NCBI RefSeq assembly: GCF_000204055.1
Contig: NW_006768780.1
Coordinates: 826,233 to 890,232, forward strand
Origin: Melampsora larici-populina 98AG31
Lineage: Eukaryota > Basidiomycota > Pucciniomycetes > Pucciniales > Melampsoraceae
Direction of reading: 5' to 3'
DNA: 64,000 bases
Positions 56,095-64,000 of this stretch are shown piece after piece. The first letter of the stretch is position 1, and each line of letters starts with the position of its first letter. The position numbers were made by a program, and so were the translations under genes. The notes under the pieces are model-generated. The model worked only from the letters and a program-made list of their open reading frames with translations. It had not been told where the DNA came from and did not search any database.

Positions 56095-58842
56095 ATGCAT
56101 ATGTCACGCGCCTTTACTCTTCCGCTCAGCTTTCTCGTTGGCTATGCCATTGACTCTACCAAGGCAATGGAACTATTCCATGACGGGCAAGAGGTCGTGG
56201 GACTTTCGCACACTCAGGTGGCCTCCAAAACTTCGGCACTAGACCTTCATGGAATAGACCAATTTAATTGTCTCCATCGTAGAGGCCTAGCTGCAGGACG
56301 CTTGAGGTTAAGACGACGATGTCAAAACCCGTTGTCCGAAGACTTCCATCATGCACCTCAAGTTCATCATGCAGATCATCCACCCGATGATGTAATCAAC
56401 ACTGGAAGAGAAAAGGCTGCCCCACCACCCGACAAATTTGTCGAAACGGATCCTGGATTCGAAGTTCGATCTTTCACAGTTTTCTAATTGTCTTGGAACA
56501 AATGACTTATCTTTCTTCGTGTGACATTTTTAGATGGGTATAACACGATTTTCTCGAACAATCAAGGACGCTTTTGCAAAAATGAAGAACTATTTCAATC
56601 GAAATGAAGTACATGCTGCCAATGGTATGTCTGTTGTCTGTTTTTTAGGAAGTTTTCATTAACAACATCCTTCCTTTAGACGAATCTATACCTTCGATCG
56701 CTGAGAAGGGCGAACATAAGCCTGGTAAGGCCCTTTTGATATACGCGCAGATACCTTGCTTCTACATTCACTCTCGCTAACCATCACAACTTTGGTTTTT
56801 TTGCGCCAATAGAGCTACCACCCAAGGTCTGTAACAGTCACTGCAGCTTCTTCCAACCTCCTGAAGCTCGAAAGGTTTACTAGTAGTTCTTCAACGTTTT
56901 TGACGCGGATTTCTCTATTCCACATCACAGAAGGTTACGGAGAAGATCTACGGAGGTTTAGCTCGCTTTTTCAAGTTTCTAACCAAGGACCGAGCGCCAG
57001 ACGGAGTCTTACTGGCTAGTGGTAAAAAAGGTGAATTTCAAGTGCCGACTCTCACAGCGCAGTTCTCACTGGCAATCTCTGACGGCTCTGTATTTTTGTC
57101 ACGTCTATCGGTCAGGCGAAATTCCTTTTTGGGCGCTCTCAAAATACACGGAGCCTTGGAAGGAGATGGAGAAGTCTATAGACGAGATGCAAGACGGGCT
57201 CGGACGCTGTGAGTTTTTGTCGCCCTAGCTTGAAGCTACAATTCCAACTTGGAAGTAACTCCATAAATTCCATCGTTTCTTCTCTAGTGTCTCTGGAAGT
57301 GCTAGGCACGCAAATGCGCGCTTCGCAAGATAGTGAGCTTTCAGAGCTCGGTGTCAAACTCTTGAGCGACCCCCTCGTGGCCGCGGATGAGATCATAAGA
57401 TGGGCCACGAACGTACTCTCACACTCGCCCAAACCCAACGAAGCGATGACAACGCTGATGCGTGAAAAGCTGATAGTCAGTGTGAAGGCACTTTACGTTT
57501 ACGCACACGGGCCCTCAGGGTCCTTGGCTACTGAAAGGGCTCGTACCGTTCTTGCGATTGAAAACAAAGCATATAACAATGATCCAAGTCGCACGGGACC
57601 AGGAATAGCTAAATATCTCCAGGCAGCTTCTAAATCCACGGATTCTAAGCCGAAAATGATTCCCGTGGATCCCAAGCTCCAGGCGAAACTCATCTATGGT
57701 CAGTTGATTTTGAAAGCCTATTCACTCTCATGCCTGCAAATTTAGCATTCTGACGTCATCGATATTCCGCAACAGCGAACCGAGAGGACCTTTATCAAAC
57801 ACTCAAATCCCGGGTCGCGCAAGGAGTCGAGATGCCAAACGAGATTAATATTGGTACCATCATCGACTTGTCCGCGGCATCCATCAACGAAGCAAAGTAT
57901 GAGTTTACTGCAACGCACCCTATCCCGGAAGAGCAGTTAGCAAAGATCCACGAGAATGCGAATTGGGGACTTCAAACCCTTTTTTACCTTTTCCTACAAG
58001 ATAACGATCATGCCACCAGAACCATAGAGCTCCTTTACCAAGACTGGATGAGGTCTGGGGCGCACATCACGGGTGGATTCGGCGAAGATTTGGTGGCTGC
58101 ACATAATCTGGTCAAGAATGCAAAGTCTGCAGACTGGTTGGCCAACGTTCAAAGGATTTCACTGCCAGACCGTCTTGCCAAACGTGAGTTGCAGAAGAAT
58201 CTCCCTCTTGTCCATTTCTTTGTCCGCCCACTTCTCACACGAGATACAAGTATGACCTGGTACAAGATGAAGACTTCTTGAGAATGATCATCAAATCGCA
58301 TGCAGGTTGCTAACATGTTTTGTCTTTTCGATTTGCTCAATCGACGGTTAGTCGAACCCAAGGACTGGTTAAACAGATTTGACAAGAGTGAATCCCCTCA
58401 GGTCAAGCAGGAATTTACCAAGATGAGCGAGGTATCAACACATACAAACTCGCCATTTGAGCTATTCAAAGGCATCATTCTTTGGGCAGGCAAAAAGATC
58501 GATCCACTTGAACAGACTACGAGGCACAAACAAGATGATATTCTTCTTGCTATTGAGACGCTCGTGACTCACGCTTGGAATGAAGACGAGAAAACAGCCC
58601 AGCTTGCGAAACTACAATTGACAACAGCCATGTCTCACTCCTCAGAAGAACACGATGCAGTTACTACCGCACTCACTAAGCAAGCTTATGAGATCGTCAC
58701 ACAGGCAAAAACACGTCCCAGCTGGGTTGGCTTCGAAGAAGCATTGAAGGAAAAGACGGAACCAGTCTTAGCTTATCCGGTACCACCCCATCCTCAACCT
58801 GAATCACCATCGTCATCTTCTTCATCTTCACGTGCTGAATAA
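56095..58842 (+). CDS. Secreted protein of unknown family, 675 aa
   Basis: Nine exons join in phase to 676 codons: 56095-56478, 56534-56624, 56680-56724, 56813-56826, 56931-57021, 57116-57208, 57288-57698, 57776-58183 and 58352-58842. The start is the first ATG. It opens a probable signal peptide (SRAFTLPLSFLVGYA). Next is a basic stretch RGLAAGRLRLRRRCQ that could be a proprotein cleavage region, then a short linker coded by small exons, one of only 14 nt (ELPPK). The body from IYGGLARFFKFL onward is helical with two similar-looking halves (WALSKYTEPWKEMEKSID; PFELFKGIILWAGKKID). The tail is a Pro/Ser run ending SSSSSSRAE. I do not recognise the family. Position among other secreted-protein genes supports a secreted or effector role. 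The last intron (168 nt) is longer than the others and may hide a small exon. Confidence 0.7.
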
Positions 58843-60403
58843 GACAGGTTGGGATAAAGACTTGATGATGTCAAACTTCGCTTCGAGTCCATTTCTATAT
58901 CTATTTTTTGTATCTATTTTTTGGTTCATCTCTGGTGACCTTTGCATGCTATCTCATACATTTGCTCTTGTTGGATGCTGCCAAGTACACATTCATTTGC
59001 CAAAATTTTACAAATCTGTCTACAAGGTCACTTATATCATGAGGATCGAGTGTCTTGTACATGAGTACATAATTCTTCAGCTCGGGAGTCGGGACCTGGG
59101 GAGTTAGCGGCCCAGGCAGCCCTTGATTGTCGAAAGCTTGACATCAGCTACATTTCATAAAGTTTGTCGGAAAGCCTGTGTCAATATTATGGGAGCCAAC
59201 AGTGTAAATCGTTTGCGACAATCAGCATGGGAGATGCGATTTTATTGTATGGGCTAACCGAGGCTAACCGTCGCACTTTGTGACGAGGTTCATGTGATGC
59301 ATTGTGACTTCTACAATGCGGGTTTACATTGACACAAACAGGGCTCTGAAGGTTGCAAGCTGATATTACATAAAGTAGATAGACAGATATCAAATACATC
59401 TTGCATGGTGTACAGCGGATTGGACTGGGAAACGATTCCACGCCATTTTGCTCGGCGTTTCTGAGATCAAAGACATTATGCATACAAAGGTAATCCGAGT
59501 CTCAGTTCATCAACGCATACGGTGTTTAAATGATCAATAAACCTGTGGGGATGCGGAGGAGAACGATATGTTAGTTGACCTGAGCAATACAAAAGTCAAG
59601 GATATCTGAGGAAACAGTGGAGGAAGTTGTGAAGGTTCAGTAGGATCAATTGGAAATATATAAACGATGTGTGTCATCTATAAGGTGATATGTATATCTA
59701 GCCTCTATGGATGTTAACGATTCTTCATCATGAAGTATTTACGATGAAGAAGGATAGGACAGGATGGAAGTTTACCTGAAGGCCATAGTGTGATTGTCAT
59801 GTTCAGCCGATTGTTGCCGTGCTGCCGAGACCATTGATGGGTTGGACGGCTGAACCAGAGTCGTATTTCAAGTTCGAATGAAACCTGTCTCATCAAGTTA
59901 GCCCTAGAATTCATTGAATCTGTGTTTTGTGACATTCTCTGGTCGTTAGGGTTAGAATTCATGATCTAGACTCTAGAGGGTGACGAGCGATGTCGTCATT
60001 CTGGACGTCGTCAGTTTGAGTGGTTGACTTGGTGTCATTATGTCTGACTCTCGTGAAACATCGAAGAGTTGGACGGTAATATTAATTCCGATGTCACTGT
60101 AAACTCATCAAATTATCAAAGATAGCTTCCGAGATCAGCTTGATCGATTTCCGCTTTCATGACCTCGATAAGACAAACCCGTTACCCAACTATGTTGGAT
60201 GTGTTAGAAGGACTCCACTAAACTCTTGCAGAGCTTTTCAGGTGTACCGCCTTGTCGATGGCACAGTCAACTCACTCAGACTCATGATGAACCGATGACG
60301 GTCTATAAGAACTCGTGGAAGATGTTCATAATTTCCTCCCTACATTCCAACCAAGTTCTTTATCTTGACTTCATCGCTATCTTCAGATTTCAACCGATAT
60401 CTG
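58843..60403. other. Intergenic stretch, nothing recognised
   Basis: About 1.6 kb, no supported coding sequence on either strand; right part is the upstream region of the next secreted-protein gene. Confidence 0.4.
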
Positions 60404-60420
60404 TATATATATATATATAT
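60404..60420 (+). promoter_or_regulatory. (TA)n TATA-type element
   Basis: Uninterrupted TATATA run about 150 bp upstream of the ATG at 60572, at a plausible core-promoter distance, followed by an A/T/C-rich leader. The paralogue at 63510 also has a TATA box at similar distance. Confidence 0.4.
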
Positions 60421-60571
60421 CACAGGACATTTTTCATTCCATTTCTTGTAAAGCAAAAGCTTAAGATCGTTTTTATATCATTCTATCTGCTTAACTCAAG
60501 ATAGCCTTCAATTGCCTACTATTTTATTTTATCTAGTCAATTCAAGTATAACCTTCAAGTTTGCTACAATT

Positions 60572-62367
60572 ATGCGTTCCGTATTTTCTGCCTTTGTGAT
60601 CGCATCAGTGTGCTTGTATAACTTGCAAGATGTTGCAGCCCAAGTAAACAACACACAATATACCGCACAACCTCAGACCAATGCTACTGCACAAACTCAA
60701 AACAATGGTTATACTTCGACTGGACAACAAAACAATGTAAATAATCCGACCAACTCATATCAGAACACTGGACAAAGTCAAAGCAGCGTATATCAAAACA
60801 AGGGACAAAATCTGGGTACAGGAAGTCAATATCAGACAACTGGCACGACAAACGGTGCCTACTCGGCTGGAGGCCAACCTACAATGGTTTCCTTGCAATG
60901 CACTCAAGGTTACATGCCTATCACAGAAGACGAATTGATGGCCATGAGCAACGATGCACAAAATGGAGCCGACGCCTCTGGAACTGTAACGTCCTCAGGC
61001 ATTGGCGGCGGATCAACTGCTGGATATGGAAGCGGATCCTCTTACGGAAATGGGGCCAATGGCGTTAGCCCACAACTCAGTTCTAGATCACTTCCTAATC
61101 AAAGCACCGGAGGCGGATCATATCAAAGCGGAAATCTTCAAACCGCTCAAACCAACCAAAACACACAGTACGCGAATAACGGAGACTCTCAGTACGGCAA
61201 TAACGGAAACTCTCAGTACGGCAATAACGGAAACTCTCAGTACGGCAATAACGGAAACTCTCAGTACGGCAATAACGGAAACTCTCAGTACGGCAATAAC
61301 GGAAACTCTCAGTACAACAATAACGGAAACTCTCAGTACAACAATAACGGAAACTCTCAGTACGGCAATAACGGAAACTCTCAGTACGGCAATAACGGAG
61401 ACTCTCAGTACGGCAATAACGGAAACTCTCAGTACGGCAATAACGGATACTCTCAGTACGGCAATGATGGAAACACTCAATACGGCAATAACGGAAACAC
61501 TCAAAGCACCATGGCCCCAGCTCGTAAGTTATACCATCCCTCGACTGTTTGAGTTCGAAGTCTTTCCCGGACCGACAAGCTGATCGTTACGCAAAATCTT
61601 CTGGTCTTACAGAGGCCATTTGCGCCGGCAACGATGACGGGTCAAGTGGTTTATGTGACACCTCTACGTGCACTGGTGCGGCCAGTGAGTGAACCGGATT
61701 TACCTACATTTTATGCTGAAATTCTCTACATTTGTGATATCTCTATTATGGCAAGCTAATCCTTTTCGGATTATCTAGCATGCAAAATGTGTCAGCAACT
61801 CATAATCACCGATGCGAACAGCCCCCCACAAACAGACCCAAACATTGTTCAACAAGTTAACTGCCTTGGCAACTATTTCAAAGCCGGTCCAAATGACCAG
61901 GACCAAAGCAGCAGTGTGTCTCCCACTGCTTAGTGATTTCTGTCATCAGTGTTATCACTCAAAAACTAATCGTTTGTGAAATTATTTCTAAAAGTGTGCA
62001 CAGACGCCAATCAAAATATGTTCACTTGTAAAGGAGGCTGCGTGGGGGAAATGAGTGAGTCGGGTTTTCTAGAGTCTTGTAATAAAGGGTTCATATTGTT
62101 GGTTGTATTGACTTTTTCGTCATTCATTTGTTTTCATCAGCCTGTGCAAGCTGTATTTCACAGCAAGATCCCGCGTTACAAGATGGTAATAGTGGACAAC
62201 CAACTGGTACCCAGACTCAGAGTACTCAAACCGCAACTGCTCAGAATGGCGCTCAGAATGGCGCTCAGAACGGAGCTCAGAACGGAGCTCAGAACGGAGC
62301 TCAGAACGGAGCTTCTCTAGCTGACAACGTAATAAATCCTCAAACTGGCCTTCCAAATATCAACTAG
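60572..62367 (+). CDS. Secreted repeat protein with duplicated Cys modules (481 aa; alternative 392 aa)
   Basis: The start is the ATG of a signal peptide (MRSVFSAFVIASVCLYNLQD), matching that of the paralogue at 63510. Exon 1 (60572-61523) codes an Asn/Gln-rich segment, then VSLQCTQGYMPITEDELMAM (shared with the paralogue), a Gly/Ser stretch and about 13 repeats of QYGNNGNS. Exons 61613-61684 and 61779 on carry module A: C-x10-C-x4-C-x5-C-x2-C. If exon 3 runs to 61933, translation stops after SVSPTA (392 aa). If instead it splices at 61913 to exons 61995-62054 and 62141-62367, the frame continues into module B: C-x9-C-x3-C-x5-C-x2-C, then NGAQ repeats (481 aa). Both joins are in phase. No known domain. 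Probably an apoplastic or wall-associated secreted protein of a rust-type family. Confidence 0.78.
61163..61503 (+). repeat. 24-bp tandem repeats coding QYGNNGNS
   Basis: About 14 copies of a 24-bp unit (core TACGGCAATAACGGAAACTC) with few substitutions. The unit is a multiple of three and free of stops in several frames, so ORFs on the other frames and strand are shadows. Copy number is likely variable. Confidence 0.9.
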
Positions 62368-63316
62368 ATGCTACGTCTGGCTTCAACTCTCGAGTGTAGG
62401 AAGCTTAAAGCTTGGGAACAGCTGTGTTTAGGAATCGGGCGTCTTGATGACCAGTCATTGAGGCTAACTACCTCACATGGCTTACTGATGCTTTAATCAC
62501 GATTCGGAAATGTCGTTGTGTCTCTGATTGCTTTATATCATTGTATGTCTCGGATTTGTATTTAGGACAATAGATATTTCTTCATCTTTCTTTGCAAAAA
62601 ATATCGTTCACCACCTTAACAAATTATCCTTTACAATGCCATTCTGAAGACTCCTACTATTCTTCAGGACATGTAGGAATTTTTCCGTCAGTTGATATGT
62701 ATTAAATCCTACGATCTTGGTAGCCAGCTACTAACCCACGAGTCCGCAGACCTCACCAAGCCCGGAGCAAGATTAAAACGTGTTCGATCGAACTTCAATA
62801 CGCCTTCTTGCACATGTTATAACAGGCTCACAGCCAAGCTCCTCTGATCAAAAGTCATTCTGATCTTGGCAAAGTTGAGACCGCGAGTTGAGATGCATCT
62901 GAAACTCCATTCTCGAATGAAGAGCACACTGTTCACCGACTCGTTCTGGCAAGAATGCGATCGCCTTTCTGATCATCCACCGTCAAGTCACAAATTCAAG
63001 CCAAGCACCCGACCGCAGCTTTAAAGCAGTCGGTGGCAGACTAGTCTAAGAAACTGATTCCGCTCATCTAGAAATCTCCACAAGGTACACGAAATTCCTT
63101 AGCCTTTCGCACTCATGCTCAATCTTGTAATGTACACTCGTGTACGAATTGGAGCCCTCATATAAATGGAGACGCAGTCGTTCATGCTACCATCGAACGG
63201 CAAAGTCAATATGCTTAACGAGTTACATGACTTCGAAACTCTTCATCAAATCCTGATGCGTCAAACCCTCATAGCCACACTTTACGATATGATGCAGACG
63301 CAGCTAGGCTCTGATC
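62368..63316. other. Intergenic spacer between paralogues
   Basis: 3' region of the first paralogue and promoter side of the second. No coding sequence. The two flanking paralogues lie in the same orientation 1.1 kb apart, consistent with tandem duplication. Confidence 0.4.
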
Positions 63317-63324
63317 TATAAAAA
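63317..63324 (+). promoter_or_regulatory. TATA box
   Basis: TATAAAAA about 185 bp upstream of the ATG at 63510, in a GC-neutral context followed by a C/T-rich leader. Confidence 0.45.
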
Positions 63325-63509
63325 CCAGCTCTTGCCAGCTAGAACAACTTCCCTTCATCAAATCCCGATCCAAACGTTCTTTACAAGCCTCATTTTCAGT
63401 CGCTCTGATATTATCATACCTTTAGTCAGATTCAACTATCACATCTTCCTTCCACACGCATCAAATCCTCGAATTAAACACCCTCCTATCCTATCCAAGC
63501 AAGATCATC

Positions 63510-64000
63510 ATGCGTTCATTCCTTTCTACCCTTGTATTCGTGGCAGTGTGTGCTTACTCAGCCCGTGCTGATGCCCCTGCTAGCCCAGCAAACAGCCCAG
63601 CGGGTGCCCAACCAAAGATCGTTACCATGAAATGTAGTCAAGCTTTCATGCCTATCTCTGAAGCCGACCTGGCGGCCATGAACTCGACTGACCCTACGCA
63701 AGCTCCAGCAGGAAACTGTAAGTTCAACAAGTTCTGATTTATAAGGCTATGGTATTCAAGTAGATCGCAAGACCTTACATCTGTTTATTTCTCCACCAGA
63801 CTCGACTGTTCCCACAGAGGCAGCTTGCAAAGCCTTCGATGATCCCACTGGTGGGTTCTGCAACCCCAAGTCTTGCGTTGGCTACCCAGGTTCGTACTTA
63901 CAAGCATAAGTGGCGATCGCAGCTCAAGGTACTAACAAGTGCGAAAAAAACAGTGGGCGAGCAATGCAATGAAGTGATCATTACAGGTGCCAATAGCACT
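63510..64000 (+). CDS. Secreted Cys-module protein, paralogue of the 60572 gene, cut by window end
   Basis: Exons 63510-63717, 63800-63889 and 63954 onward join in phase. The protein starts with a signal peptide (MRSFLSTLVFVAVCAYSARA). Next come an Ala/Pro-rich linker and VTMKCSQAFMPISEADLAAM, which corresponds residue by residue to VSLQCTQGYMPITEDELMAM of the neighbour. Then EAACKAFDDPTGGFCNPKSC fits the neighbour's module A (EAICAGNDDGSSGLCDTSTC), and CNEVIITGANST fits CQQLIITDANSP. The exon boundaries are at equivalent positions. It lacks the Gln/Asn-rich and QYGNNGNS repeats, so it shows the core of the family without the repeat insertion. The C-terminus is beyond the window. Confidence 0.82.

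Noticed and set aside
61002..61583. 193-codon plus and 128-codon minus ORFs over the 24-bp array
   Set aside because: Repeat shadows; the QYGNNGNS frame joins to the signal peptide and Cys modules.

Overview
The window is nuclear DNA of a fungus, most likely a rust (Pucciniales, Puccinia-like). This is inferred from short GT-AG introns (mostly 50-90 nt), AT-rich DNA with islands of nested DNA transposons, repeat-rich secreted proteins, and transposase types common in rust genomes. No species is claimed. I see no rRNA, tRNA or CRISPR.

1-7.8 kb is repeat territory. It holds a largely intact CACTA/Plavaka-like transposase cut by the window edge, a 21-bp minisatellite, two copies of one hAT-type MITE with perfect 8-bp target duplications, a 119-bp tandem repeat and a 45-bp perfect inverted repeat. 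8.0-12.3 kb carries a many-exon lysophospholipase (phospholipase B) gene on the minus strand and the C-terminal tail of a USE1-like SNARE.

12.6-31 kb is a transposon graveyard. A complete 3.5-kb hAT element has terminal repeats and an 8-bp target duplication. It is followed by a two-gene PIF/Harbinger element whose accessory gene holds a 378-bp Harbinger MITE in an intron and a solo LTR in an exon. Its transposase gene is split by a second, 5.0-kb hAT element. A LINE RNase H relic follows.

32.5-41.4 kb is gene-dense: a small Met-rich GPI-type secreted protein, the Smc5/6 subunit Nse1, a small unassigned gene, and a large PPR protein transcribed divergently from it.

43-64 kb is rich in secreted-protein genes: a 740-aa protein with a degenerate duplicate beside it; a 1310-aa precursor whose repeats end in dibasic Kex2-type sites; a 675-aa secreted protein; and two paralogues of a small Cys-module family, the second cut by the right edge. 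A parvulin (PIN4/Par14) housekeeping gene and a mariner-type MITE lie among them. The layout fits an effector-rich island of a plant-associated fungus. The Kex2-type repeat precursor is the most promising candidate for an undescribed secreted-peptide system. Exon joins were made by hand from GT/AG sites and reading phase and have no transcript support.
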